Assembly (NCBI GenBank): GCA_934573735.1
Contig: CAKTMC010000003.1
Coordinates: forward strand, 72,191 to 136,190
Source of the DNA: an uncultured Oscillospiraceae bacterium
GTDB lineage: Bacteria > Bacillota > Clostridia > Oscillospirales > Oscillospiraceae
Length of the DNA: 64,000 nt
Reading direction: 5' to 3'
Shown here piece by piece: positions 17,001 through 24,900 of this stretch. Positions within the stretch are counted from its first letter, which is position 1. Every line of letters starts with the position of its first letter. The translations under genes were made by a program, and so were the position numbers. The notes below the pieces were generated by a model, which saw only the letters and a program-made list of their open reading frames with translations, was not told the DNA's origin and did no database searches.

Positions 17001-19516
17001 GCCGGACGGAGCAGCAAATGTACGAGACGGGTATGATTCGTGGCTTCTGGGGCGGAACATCCTGCAATATTGGTACCATCTATGCTGAGAACAACAGTAC
17101 CTATAAAGTCTCCAAGATTACGGTAACTTGGGGTGCAAACAAATTGGGCAGCTCAGGTGACAACTGGTACACAGAAAACAAAACTGGAACCTATGGCGAG
17201 GCTTGGGGTGTAGACTGGGAAAAGACGACCAATTCCGCCGGTGACGAATGGTACAAGGAAACTACTTATTGGAAAGACGGCGACAGCGAGATTCCAATGA
17301 TTGACGGTGAAAAGGAGGGGCTGAATCTTACGCCCACAAAGAACGCCGTACTGATCCTAATCTATCTGGAAGTCGTTGAGACCAAGAACACGCTGAATAT
17401 CATTTATTGGGACGATAACGGCAACAAGCAGATCACCACAAACCCGATGCCCATCCCTGTGGTTGTGGCTCCCAACACGACGTTTATTAATAATGGTATC
17501 CAGCAGAAATCTGCTGTAAATAAGGGCACTTTCACACTGGACGATGATGCGTATATTTTGAATAGCTCCGGTGTACCGCAGGGATTCAACAAGAATCTGA
17601 GTACCGTGCCCGGCGTGACCGGTGTGTACCTGAGCGGTATGTATCAGTATGCCAGCGCGGATATCAGCGACGATGAAATGACCCTGACGCTGCACTTCAA
17701 CCTGAAATCTGCGACGATGGAAAAAACCTATGTTGTGGACTTTGGTCTGCCGCTGGAAGTTCCGGCCACTGAGTTTAATATTAGCAATGTAAACACCATT
17801 CAGAAAATGTCACTCGAGAAGAATGCTGAAACGATGCAGGCACAGGGCAACTATGGCCGTGCGACGATTGCAGTTGATTTCTCAAAGGTAACGTATGAGC
17901 TGAACAAGATGCTGAACGGCAAGGCAACCATTCCTCTGTATGTGACGTTTAACGGCGGAACCACTTTGGAGTACCGTGTCAACATCATCCCCGCGACGAA
18001 TGTCTACTATGAGGACAGCTTTGTGGGCAATGGCTTCAAGAACGGCACCGGCGCGGCAGCGAGTGCGGTGTGGAAGCTCGACGGCAAGGAAGAAACTGCA
18101 AAGCAGGCGCTTTCCGAGCTTGGCAGCAAGAACATTTACGGCAATGACGGGGCCTATAATAACAGCAGTAAGTTCTCCATGGGCAGCGCAAAGACCGTTA
18201 CCGTAGAGAGCGGTATGCTCAACGGCTGGGATGATACCAGCGCATGGCCGACCGCGACCTTTACCTTCAAGGGCACCGGCTTTGATATCATCAGCCTGAC
18301 CAATAATAAATCCGGCTCCATCTTTGTCGATGTTTATGCAGGTGCTAAGGCTGAAGGAAATCGGATAAAGAGCTATATTGTCAATAACTACTACGGCTAT
18401 ACCTACGAGAATGGCGACTGGGTAGTTAAGCAGGGCGAAGGCGACACACTTTATCAGATTCCCGTCATGAAGATCAGAGATCTTGATTACGGTGAATACA
18501 CGGCTGTGGTCACTGTATTCTATGACGGCGCATTCAACAGCACCGGTACGGAAAAGTGCAGCTTCTGGTTTGACGGCTTCCGCGTGTATGACCCGATGGG
18601 TAAAAACGTTAGTGATTACACTATGGACAAAGAGGGCTACCCGCAGTACATAAAACTCCGCACCGAGATTATAAATAAGAACGAGACTAATAAGGGTAAC
18701 GCCACGGCATTGTTTATCGATGGTGCAAAAGAAGCTACAGTTGAGCAGTATAAGAATTTTGGCCCGAACAACGAGGTTTACCTCGGAAATGGTCAGGCTA
18801 TAAGCTTCAAACTGCCCGCAAACACGAATATTGCCACTGTTCAGATTGGCGCAAAGTCTCCGAACGCGAGTGACACCGTTAAACCGACCATGTCTGTCAA
18901 GATCAACGACACCACTCTTGATCCAAAAGAAATTGGTACTGCGACCGAGATGTACTATAAGATTTCGGAAAGCGGCGCTGATGCACAGCAGGTGACCATC
19001 ACGAACACCGGCAAAGCTATTCTCTCCCTGACGAACATCAAGATAACCTACAGTGAGAAGTCTACGACAGAGCTTGCGGCACTTTCTGAGGGAGACGAGC
19101 AGGCGGCGGTTGCGGCAGTCCGCGCACTGTACGCAGCGCCGGTCGTAGAGCCTGTCGAGCCGTTCAAGCCGGGGCGCTTTGAGACGAGCTGGAGCAGCAA
19201 TGTCCGCAAGGGCAGCCGCGCTGTTCTCACCGTCAAGGCAAGCACGGATGTTGACGCGATAGTCGTTAACGGCGTGACCGTCACTCAGTTCAAGACCCGC
19301 ACCGAGCGCATCGGCTACGGCTGGAACGCAAAGCGCGTGACCTATCGTGAGTTCAGCTATATGATGACCGCGAACGAGGTCGGCACTATCAACATTCCCG
19401 TTGTTGCGGTAAGCAATGACCTTGGCAGCAGCGCAGCATATGACAGCACACTGACCGTTAAGCCCTCCAGCCCGATAAGAGATTGGATCGGCGGCATATT
19501 CGGTCGTTGGTTCTGA
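14093..19516 (+). CDS. Giant secreted GH20 beta-hexosaminidase-like multidomain protein
   Basis: The 1807-residue protein has a signal peptide (about 1-39; cleavage near FADE), an acidic Pro/Glu-rich linker (40-105) and a GH20 catalytic domain (about 118-455) with the Asp-Glu pair D281-E282 in FGADES and the PMLNMPGHAAA motif. A GGGST linker (about 460-475) leads to Ig-like modules and a long beta-rich region. An AT-richer segment (about 533-683) appears inserted in an Ig-like domain. The C-terminus (SSPIRDWIGGIFGRWF) has no LPXTG signal. GH20 enzymes release terminal GlcNAc or GalNAc. The start at 14093 follows GATGAGG; an upstream in-frame ATG at 14036 lacks a signal-peptide context. A small peptide gene follows after 20 bases. 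Confidence 0.85.
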   Translation: MNHTRTHKTVRSLLVWLLLLTMVFGLLPMAAFADETVVEPVVTEELEQETEPSSEPTPSEPTQEPTQEPEEDPMDEPSEEELIDEVDVLAVDETVVIDESSIADPDVPGLPSAGDNSIRAVMLDCGRKYFTVAQIERLIDTMVQYKYNQLQLSFGNGGCRFLLNDMSLNFRDGSGNTVTMKSDDVKANITAGNNSFNGDTSFLSESDMDTIINYANGKVSIVPMLNMPGHAAAIVNNTEYSTNGNLNVNELKARNYGYALLSKYVDYFKGKGCTYFSFGADESGFTGTGMNSFINGCAKIIANAGMRPRAFNDATNAEGVTFPTYVQISYWHKESASKSASDLANAGYEMLNTHGRWYYVIKTAQNSENGTKYWQGTANTAATSVELPVMKATKMDKKWVGLNEYFDNNPGSGSTVSNSKGTMFCIWCDASQNEYLTGEQVISDNEQYGALYQLQALAEHYWGNEIGTGGGSTGGGSTGGGSTGGDAGTVVELKVGETATFTDIDSTVAAGDKITGDDANIATAEVAASAATLSSVKQVTSITSGKKYLIASQDDYVVTNDSTSSTAFGGTAYGLKIDNSLVVNDANVTKLTPYLWTITESGNNYTVVDKDGKYLAINANSNVGLSDTQVTLNIGTYTATNTFSFFDSSSRYLDNFGGSGHTYYNTLASAWYTTSPADNNKWKLYEIVEETAGGNTLTITGTGEGNTSVTVGTVTYNITVTAPKTTETKALSYGNSFTLPTGATAEITSGSGVTIENGKVIAGNADATAVVTAVVTNAGGKVTAQYVYNVTVTEINFDNVADLPVQLWITNTWVGADSAPSSLQTVNISAREAYSEEGVLLGSKVPATGYKKDSSNTVRVTYWKGAVLHDGAVPVQQGTDYSNSGDTFVRVRYWDNSWQYQLNGQWVNIDLSTNKDTVIAYYLQINNVSPEITTGTQHYGNPPTAHPGATSGNGYNMTAFAVVYPDGTLSRTEQQMYETGMIRGFWGGTSCNIGTIYAENNSTYKVSKITVTWGANKLGSSGDNWYTENKTGTYGEAWGVDWEKTTNSAGDEWYKETTYWKDGDSEIPMIDGEKEGLNLTPTKNAVLILIYLEVVETKNTLNIIYWDDNGNKQITTNPMPIPVVVAPNTTFINNGIQQKSAVNKGTFTLDDDAYILNSSGVPQGFNKNLSTVPGVTGVYLSGMYQYASADISDDEMTLTLHFNLKSATMEKTYVVDFGLPLEVPATEFNISNVNTIQKMSLEKNAETMQAQGNYGRATIAVDFSKVTYELNKMLNGKATIPLYVTFNGGTTLEYRVNIIPATNVYYEDSFVGNGFKNGTGAAASAVWKLDGKEETAKQALSELGSKNIYGNDGAYNNSSKFSMGSAKTVTVESGMLNGWDDTSAWPTATFTFKGTGFDIISLTNNKSGSIFVDVYAGAKAEGNRIKSYIVNNYYGYTYENGDWVVKQGEGDTLYQIPVMKIRDLDYGEYTAVVTVFYDGAFNSTGTEKCSFWFDGFRVYDPMGKNVSDYTMDKEGYPQYIKLRTEIINKNETNKGNATALFIDGAKEATVEQYKNFGPNNEVYLGNGQAISFKLPANTNIATVQIGAKSPNASDTVKPTMSVKINDTTLDPKEIGTATEMYYKISESGADAQQVTITNTGKAILSLTNIKITYSEKSTTELAALSEGDEQAAVAAVRALYAAPVVEPVEPFKPGRFETSWSSNVRKGSRAVLTVKASTDVDAIVVNGVTVTQFKTRTERIGYGWNAKRVTYREFSYMMTANEVGTINIPVVAVSNDLGSSAAYDSTLTVKPSSPIRDWIGGIFGRWF

Positions 19517-19536
19517 GAAAGGAGCGTGAAGTTCAG

Positions 19537-19782
19537 ATGAAAAAGAAATATGTAAAGCCCGAAGCGATTTTTGAGAGCTTTGAACTCAGCTCCAGCATAG
19601 CCGCGGGATGCGAGTACACGACTAACCATGCGATGAAAGTCTGCACATATCAAATTGCGGGCGGAAGAAACGTTTTCATGAGTGCGAGCACAGGATGTAA
19701 CGATATCAAAGCGCCAGAGGGAGATTACAATGGCATTTGCTATCAGGTTCCCTCCGATGCAAACAATCTCTTTACGTCCTGA
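19537..19782 (+). CDS. Four-cysteine small peptide, putative RiPP precursor
   Basis: The 81-residue peptide begins KKKYVKPEAIFESFELSSSI, a leader-like start of a type seen on short precursor-like peptides of Clostridia, then AAGC. Cysteines are at 25, 36, 54 and 68, and the second half is rich in Gly, Asn, Thr and Ser. AGGAG lies 12 bases before the ATG. It sits 20 bases after the GH20 gene and just before a hairpin, ahead of genes for an HprK-like kinase, radical SAM/SPASM enzyme and PqqD-like protein. I infer that it is their substrate. No modification can be read from sequence; it could instead be an unmodified secreted peptide. Confidence 0.6.
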   Translation: MKKKYVKPEAIFESFELSSSIAAGCEYTTNHAMKVCTYQIAGGRNVFMSASTGCNDIKAPEGDYNGICYQVPSDANNLFTS

Positions 19783-19798
19783 TTAACAACACAAGAAG

Positions 19799-19828
19799 TG
19801 CCCTGCCCGAAAGGGCGGGGCACTTTTC
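19799..19828 (+). terminator. Hairpin (terminator or attenuator) after the small peptide gene
   Basis: TGCCCTGCCC and GGGCGGGGCA form a 10-base stem with a GAAA loop, followed by CTTTTCC. Its place between the peptide gene and the enzyme genes would allow partial read-through. Confidence 0.7.
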
Positions 19829-19845
19829 CGATTTGGAGATTTTCC

Positions 19846-20571
19846 ATGAAAAATAAAAGAAAAAAGAGAAAAAATGGCTTTTTGATGTATCTTCTGCTTG
19901 GTATCACACTGCTGGCGGCGGTGCTTGTCGTTGCGGTTCGCGTCCATCATGGCAATGAGCTGAAGCAGCCCGAGATGCCCGGCGTCTCGACTCCCGCCCC
20001 GGCGGATGCGCTGAGCTTTGAGCTTGAAAACGGTCTTGAGATAACGAGCGTAGGGCGCTACGCGGGAAGCTTTGTCGAGGACGGCAGCGACGAGATAGTT
20101 TCCGACGTCTGCGCGATAACGGTCAGGAATAATGCCGAGAACACCGTGCAGTATGCGGAGATCTCGATGAATATCGGCGGCGAGAGCTATTGCTTTAAGC
20201 TCAGCACTCTGCCTCAGGGCAAGTCCGTGCAGCTTCTGGAGCTGTCGCGTCAGCCGATGCCGGAGAGCAGCACGGAGATGACTGCGGCGCTCACGAGCTA
20301 CGCAAGCTTCGACCCCGAGCCCTCGCTCTGTGAGGACGTTTTCTCGATAGATACGCAGGATACCGCGATCACTATCACAAATATTTCCGGCAGCGATATC
20401 ACCGGGCAGATTTACGTCTATTACAAGTCCGCCTACGGCGACCTGTATATCGGCGGCATAACCTACCGCACCGGCGTTGAGGGGCTGGCCGCAGGTCAGA
20501 GCACGACGCTATATGCAAATCACTACTCGACGGATTACAGCGAGATAGTCTTTGTCAGCTATGTTCAGTGA
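19846..20571 (+). CDS. Hypothetical membrane-anchored protein of the peptide locus
   Basis: The 241-residue protein is not recognised. A basic start (MKNKRKKRKN) and one hydrophobic segment (about 11-33) are followed by a presumably extracytoplasmic beta-rich domain with two halves (about 58-140 and 158-240) that look like FxxG/Ig-type sandwiches, for example VCAITVRNNAENTVQYAEI and ITITNISGSDITGQIYVYYK. GGAG lies 7 bases before the ATG. The stop overlaps the HprK-like gene, so translation is probably coupled. It might present or bind the peptide at the surface; this is inference from position. Confidence 0.6.
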   Translation: MKNKRKKRKNGFLMYLLLGITLLAAVLVVAVRVHHGNELKQPEMPGVSTPAPADALSFELENGLEITSVGRYAGSFVEDGSDEIVSDVCAITVRNNAENTVQYAEISMNIGGESYCFKLSTLPQGKSVQLLELSRQPMPESSTEMTAALTSYASFDPEPSLCEDVFSIDTQDTAITITNISGSDITGQIYVYYKSAYGDLYIGGITYRTGVEGLAAGQSTTLYANHYSTDYSEIVFVSYVQ

Positions 20572-21391
20572 GTGCCTGAGCTTTGGCGGTCTGGGGCTTC
20601 GCATCAGCGGCGAGACTCCGTGGCAGCTTTCACCCGTGTGTGCGCCGTTTCGGACGGCGGGGGAGAGCGCGGAGCATGAGATTAATGTGGCTATCTCCTC
20701 GGCGCTGCCCACTCCGCCGGAGAACGCGGTGAGCAGCCGCGGCTGTTATCGCTGGTGCTGCGGCGCGGAGCGGCATATGCTCCATGACAACAGCTTCAAC
20801 ACGAGCTACAGCGTGACTAAGGGCAATGTCACGGAGCTTATCCTTTCCCCGCACTATGCCGAAAACCTGAGAACGCAGCTTATCCTTGAGGAGGCTGACC
20901 TTTTTGATGTCCTTGCCGCGCACGGTATGCTGGTGCTGCACAGCTCCTATGCTCTGCGCGCCGAGGGGGACGCGATTTTGTTCTCCGGCGTGAGCGGCGC
21001 GGGCAAGAGCACGCAGGCGGAGCTGTGGCGCGAGTACGCCGCCGCCCGCGTCATAAACGGCGACAGGACGCTTATCGACGTAAACCGCGGCATGGCGCAT
21101 GGCATTTTCTATTCCGGCACCTCCGGGATATGCGAAAATCACAGCGCGCCGATACGCGCCATAGTCCTGCCCGAGCAGGCGGGGGAGAACAGCGTCACGG
21201 CGGCGGGACACCGCGAGGCCTTTATGCGCCTTATAAATCAGTGCGCCTATTATCCATGGGACGCGGACTCCGCCTCCGGGATGACGGAGCTTGTCGCGCG
21301 GCTTGTCGGCAGAGTGCCGGTGTATAGACTCCGCTGCCGCAAGGATGAGGGCGCCGTTCGCGCGCTTGAGAATGAACTGAGGAGAGAATAA
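20561..21391 (+). CDS. HprK-like P-loop kinase of the peptide locus
   Basis: The 276-residue protein has the fold signature of HPr kinase-like proteins: LHSSYALRAEGDAILFSG runs into the Walker A GVSGAGKST (143-151), then an INGDRTLID strand and a variable C-terminal region. It lacks the HPr kinase N-terminal domain. Related short HprK-like proteins occur in RiPP clusters, such as kinases of paeninodin-type lasso peptides and the ScmC protein of SynChlorMet cassettes. ATG at 20561 overlaps the previous gene; a TTG at 20552 is possible. It ends one base before the radical SAM gene. Confidence 0.72.
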   Translation: MFSECLSFGGLGLRISGETPWQLSPVCAPFRTAGESAEHEINVAISSALPTPPENAVSSRGCYRWCCGAERHMLHDNSFNTSYSVTKGNVTELILSPHYAENLRTQLILEEADLFDVLAAHGMLVLHSSYALRAEGDAILFSGVSGAGKSTQAELWREYAAARVINGDRTLIDVNRGMAHGIFYSGTSGICENHSAPIRAIVLPEQAGENSVTAAGHREAFMRLINQCAYYPWDADSASGMTELVARLVGRVPVYRLRCRKDEGAVRALENELRRE

Positions 21392-21392
21392 G

Positions 21393-22502
21393 ATGGACAC
21401 CAGCAGTATAGAACCGCGCCTTTCAAGCTATCTTCATGCCAAGGCCTGCCGTGCGGGTACGCCGCTTTCCGGCACCTTTGAGCTTACGGCGCGCTGCAAT
21501 TTCAACTGCCGTATGTGCTACGTCCACCTCACGCCCGAGGAGCAGCGCCGCCGCGGTCGGGAGCTTACGGCGGATGAATGGCTTGCCATTGCCGAGACTG
21601 CGCGCAGCAGGGGTATGCTTTTCCTGCTGCTGACCGGCGGCGAGCCGCTTATTCGCCCGGATTTCCGATACATCCTGACGGAGCTCAAGAAAATGGGGCT
21701 TATGGTCTCGGTCAACAGTAACGCCTCGCTTATCGACGAGGATTGGCTGGACTTTTTCCGCCGCGAGCCGCCGTTTCGCTTTAATATAACGCTGTACGGC
21801 GCGGGCGATGAGAGCTATGAGGCGCTGTGCGGTCGCCCGGCGTTTACGCGGGTGAGCGAGAATATCCGTGCGCTGCGGGAGCTTGGCATCGGCGTAAAGC
21901 TCAATGCCTCGATGACGCCGTGGAACGTGTGCGATATGGCTAAGATATATAAAATCGCCGAGGAGCTCGGCACTCCGATGCAGCTTGCGACCTATATGTT
22001 CCCGCCCGTGCGCCGCGATGAGGAGCTTGTCGGGCGCAACGAGCGCTTTACGGCGGAGGAGGCCGCAGAATATTCCGTGCAGTGGGATAGGCTTCGCTTT
22101 ACGCCGGAGGAGTTTTCCATGCGCGCCGAGGCAATGGCAAAGGGCATGGAGCTTCCGCGAGAGGAGACCTGTGAGGGCACACCCGGCGAGGGTATTTCCT
22201 GCCGTGCCGGACGCGCCGCCTTCTGGATAAACTGGCTGGGCGACATGACTCCCTGCGGTATGATGACGGAGCCGAGGTTTTCCGTCCCGGAGCTGGGCTT
22301 TGATAAGGCTTGGGAGGCGACGCGGGAGGCAACGGCGGCAATTCGCCTGCCCTCGGAATGTGTCGGCTGCAAGTATAAGCATGCCTGTCACGCCTGCGCC
22401 GCAATGTGCGTGTCGGAGACCGGCCGCTTTGACGGCAGACCCGATTATGTCTGCCGCATGAGCAGGGAAACTGTGAGACTGACTTTGGAGGATAAAGCGT
22501 GA
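21393..22502 (+). CDS. Radical SAM/SPASM peptide-modifying enzyme
   Basis: The 369-residue enzyme has the radical SAM cluster motif CNFNCRMC (C35, C39, C42) and a TGGEPLIRPD glycine-rich motif. A C-terminal SPASM domain follows the family pattern: C270-x12-G-x4-C288, then C323, C326, C332, C335, C339 and C354, enough for two auxiliary iron-sulfur clusters. SPASM enzymes typically modify ribosomal peptides by cross-linking, epimerisation or thioether formation. The start follows AGGAGAG across the junction with the kinase gene, and the stop overlaps the PqqD-like start by four bases. The substrate is probably the four-cysteine peptide upstream. Confidence 0.85.
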   Translation: MDTSSIEPRLSSYLHAKACRAGTPLSGTFELTARCNFNCRMCYVHLTPEEQRRRGRELTADEWLAIAETARSRGMLFLLLTGGEPLIRPDFRYILTELKKMGLMVSVNSNASLIDEDWLDFFRREPPFRFNITLYGAGDESYEALCGRPAFTRVSENIRALRELGIGVKLNASMTPWNVCDMAKIYKIAEELGTPMQLATYMFPPVRRDEELVGRNERFTAEEAAEYSVQWDRLRFTPEEFSMRAEAMAKGMELPREETCEGTPGEGISCRAGRAAFWINWLGDMTPCGMMTEPRFSVPELGFDKAWEATREATAAIRLPSECVGCKYKHACHACAAMCVSETGRFDGRPDYVCRMSRETVRLTLEDKA

Positions 22503-22759
22503 AACTTAAAAAGCAGCTTGTAAAAAGAAATATCGCGGGCGACGTTATTCTCGTCCCGGTCGGGGACAGCTCCCTGACGCTCAAGGGACTTATGACGCTC
22601 AACGAGACGGCGGAGTTTATCTGGGACAGACTCGCTGACGCCGCCGACGCCGGTGAACTTGCCGCCGCGCTGTGCAGCGAATACGAGGTCGAGCCTGCTG
22701 AGGCCATGACCGATGTGGAGGCGCTTTTGGCGCAGCTCAAGGAGCTTGAAATTATATAA
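22499..22759 (+). CDS. PqqD-like peptide chaperone / RiPP recognition element
   Basis: The 86-residue protein has the PqqD shape: an N-terminal beta hairpin (ILVPVGDSSLTLKGLMTLN) then NETAEFIWDRL and a helical C-terminus ending in LLAQLKELEII. PqqD-like proteins bind leader peptides and deliver them to a radical SAM partner. The GTG start (GTGA overlap with the radical SAM stop) makes translational coupling very likely. Last gene of the locus; no dedicated exporter or protease gene follows. Confidence 0.8.
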   Translation: MKLKKQLVKRNIAGDVILVPVGDSSLTLKGLMTLNETAEFIWDRLADAADAGELAAALCSEYEVEPAEAMTDVEALLAQLKELEII

Positions 22760-22772
22760 AAAAACCGCCGCT

Positions 22773-22802
22773 GTTAAGAAAAAACACTTGACAGCGGCGG
22801 CG
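22773..22802. terminator. GC-rich hairpin overlapping the ylxM promoter
   Basis: CCGCCGCTGT and ACAGCGGCGG form a strong stem. The T-run is on the minus strand, so on the plus strand it is a weak terminator for the PqqD-like gene. Its right arm covers the -35 box of the next operon. Confidence 0.5.
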
Positions 22803-22816
22803 CTTTGTTATATACT
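22788..22816 (+). promoter_or_regulatory. Promoter of the ylxM-ffh operon
   Basis: A perfect TTGACA (22788-22793) and TATACT (22811-22816) are spaced by 17 bases. Confidence 0.75.
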
Positions 22817-22851
22817 CTGTTAAGCTGAAACGCTTGACAGGAGGCATCACC

Positions 22852-23208
22852 ATGACGGACGGCAGATTGATGCGCAGTATGCTGCTCGATTTTTATGGCG
22901 AGCTTTTGACCGAGCGGCAGCGCGAGTGCTACGACCTGCATTATAACGACGATTTGTCCCTTGCGGAGATCGCCGAACAGAGCGGCGTTTCCCGCCAGTG
23001 CGTGTGGGATAATATACGCCGTGCGGAGGCGAGTTTGCAGGAGATAGAGAGCAAAACGGGGCTTATCCGCCGCTTTTCCGAGACGCAGGACGCGCTGGAC
23101 GCAATTGCGGAAAAGCTCGGCGCCCTGTGCGGCATGACAGATGGCGAGGCGCAGAGTCTTGCAAAATCCGCCCTGAGCGATGTTTTATCGCTAAAGACTG
23201 AGGAATGA
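22852..23208 (+). CDS. ylxM: YlxM-family helix-turn-helix protein of the SRP operon
   Basis: The 118-residue protein has a sigma-factor region 4-like helix-turn-helix: LTERQRECYDLHYNDDLSLAEIAEQSGVSRQCVWDNIRRAE. YlxM (UPF0122) is characteristically encoded directly before ffh and is linked to SRP function in Gram-positive bacteria. The ATG at 22852 has AGGAGG 7 bases upstream; an earlier TTG does not. Only 3 bases separate its stop from ffh. Confidence 0.9.
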   Translation: MTDGRLMRSMLLDFYGELLTERQRECYDLHYNDDLSLAEIAEQSGVSRQCVWDNIRRAEASLQEIESKTGLIRRFSETQDALDAIAEKLGALCGMTDGEAQSLAKSALSDVLSLKTEE

Positions 23209-23211
23209 AAA

Positions 23212-24585
23212 ATGGCTTTTGAGAGCTTATCCGAAAAACTGAATGCGGCCTTCAAAAAGCTGCGCGGTAAGGGCAGACTCACTCCGGCTGACATCAAGGA
23301 GGCAATGCGCGAGGTGCGCATGGCGCTGCTTGAGGCTGACGTCAGCTACAAGGTCGTAAAGGACTTCACCAAGACCGTCACCGAGCGCGCAAGCGGCACG
23401 GAGGTGCTGGAGGCGCTGTCTCCGGCGCAGATGGTCATAAAAATCGTCAACGAAGAGCTGTGCAGGCTCATGGGCAGCGAGAACCAGAAGCTCAACTACG
23501 GTTCAAAGTCTCCCTCCGTTGTGATGCTTGTCGGCCTTCAGGGCGCGGGCAAGACCACAAACGGCGCAAAGCTTGCCGGTTACATCCGTAAGCAGGGCAA
23601 GCGCCCGCTGCTCGTCGCCTGTGACATTTACCGTCCCGCCGCGATAAAGCAGCTTGAGACGGTCGGCGCTCAGCTCAATATCCCGGTTTTCCAGATGGGG
23701 CAGACAAATCCCGTCGATATCGCAAAGGCCGCCGTTGAACATGCCAAGCGGCACGGCAACGACGTTGTCTTCCTCGATACCGCAGGTCGTCTGCATATAG
23801 ACGAGGCGCTGATGGACGAGCTGAAGAACATACGCGACGCGGTCGAGCCCTCGGAGATACTGCTGGTCGTCGATGCGATGACCGGTCAGGACGCGGTCAA
23901 TGCCGCCTCCGCCTTTGACGAGGCGCTGGGCGTGACCGGCGTGATGCTCTCGAAGCTTGACGGTGACGCGCGCGGCGGCGCTGCACTGTCGATCCGCGCG
24001 GCGACGGGCAAGCCCATTAAGTTTATCGGTGTCGGCGAAAAGCTTGACATGATAGAGCCCTTCCACCCCGACCGTATGGCCTCGCGCATACTCGGCATGG
24101 GCGACGTGCTGACGCTTATCGAGAAGGCGGAGCAGAGCTTTGACGAGAAGAAAGCGCTTGAGGCGGCGGAGAAGCTGCGCGCCAACCGCTTCTCGCTCAG
24201 CGATTACCTTGAGCAGATGTCACAGCTCAAGAATATGGGCGATTTGCAGGAGCTTGCGGGCATGATACCTGGGCTTGACGCAAAGGCGCTCAAGGGAGCG
24301 AAGATGGACGATAAGATGCTCGCGCATCAGGAGGCGATAATCCTCTCCATGACGCAGTCCGAGCGCGACAATCCCTCGATGCTCAACAGCAGCCGCAAAA
24401 AGCGTATCGCCGCCGGCAGCGGTACCTCCGTTGTCGATGTAAACCGCCTTATAAAGCAGTTTGAGGCGATGCAGCAGATGATGAAGCAGTTCAGCGGCAA
24501 GAACATGAAGAAGCTCCAGAAAAAGATGGGCAAGGGCGGGGGCTTCCCCGGAATGCCCGGTATGCCCGGCGGCTTCGGCTTTTAA
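23212..24585 (+). CDS. ffh: Signal recognition particle GTPase Ffh
   Basis: The 457-residue SRP54 homologue binds signal sequences and 4.5S/SRP RNA and targets nascent membrane proteins to FtsY. The N and G domains (about 1-295) hold the P-loop GLQGAGKTT, the DTAGRLHID box and the TKLD-equivalent SKLDGDARGG. The methionine-rich M domain follows, with the RNA-binding SxRKxRIAAGSG motif as SSRKKRIAAGSGTS, and the protein ends in a Gly/Met-rich tail. It is followed by rpsP after 60 bases. Confidence 0.97.
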   Translation: MAFESLSEKLNAAFKKLRGKGRLTPADIKEAMREVRMALLEADVSYKVVKDFTKTVTERASGTEVLEALSPAQMVIKIVNEELCRLMGSENQKLNYGSKSPSVVMLVGLQGAGKTTNGAKLAGYIRKQGKRPLLVACDIYRPAAIKQLETVGAQLNIPVFQMGQTNPVDIAKAAVEHAKRHGNDVVFLDTAGRLHIDEALMDELKNIRDAVEPSEILLVVDAMTGQDAVNAASAFDEALGVTGVMLSKLDGDARGGAALSIRAATGKPIKFIGVGEKLDMIEPFHPDRMASRILGMGDVLTLIEKAEQSFDEKKALEAAEKLRANRFSLSDYLEQMSQLKNMGDLQELAGMIPGLDAKALKGAKMDDKMLAHQEAIILSMTQSERDNPSMLNSSRKKRIAAGSGTSVVDVNRLIKQFEAMQQMMKQFSGKNMKKLQKKMGKGGGFPGMPGMPGGFGF

Positions 24586-24645
24586 TTAGTTTACAGCGCT
24601 TCGGCGTTTGTAATAAAGAGAGTAAATATATGGAGGTGAATATAC

Positions 24646-24882
24646 ATGGTTAAGATCAGACTTCGCAGAATGGGCGCAAAGAAGGCACCCTACTACCGTA
24701 TCGTCGTCGCAGACTCCCGCTGCCCCCGCGACGGCCGTTTCATCGAGGAGATCGGCACTTACGACCCCATGGCCGAGAGCGATAAGCTCAGCGTCAACAT
24801 GGAGCGTGCAAAGTATTGGATCGCAAACGGCGCACAGCCGACCGATACCGTCCGCGGCCTTCTCAAGAAGATCGAGGGCTAA
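24646..24882 (+). CDS. rpsP: 30S ribosomal protein S16
   Basis: The 78-residue protein is full length for a short S16: MVKIRLRRMGAKKAPYYRIV, ADSRCPRDGRFIEEIGTYDP and RAKYWIANGAQPTDTVRGLL are all diagnostic. It assembles early into the small ribosomal subunit. GGAGGTG precedes the ATG. The position between ffh and a KH-domain gene is the common Bacillota order. Confidence 0.97.
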   Translation: MVKIRLRRMGAKKAPYYRIVVADSRCPRDGRFIEEIGTYDPMAESDKLSVNMERAKYWIANGAQPTDTVRGLLKKIEG

Positions 24883-24900
24883 TAAGGAGTTTCTACCGGC

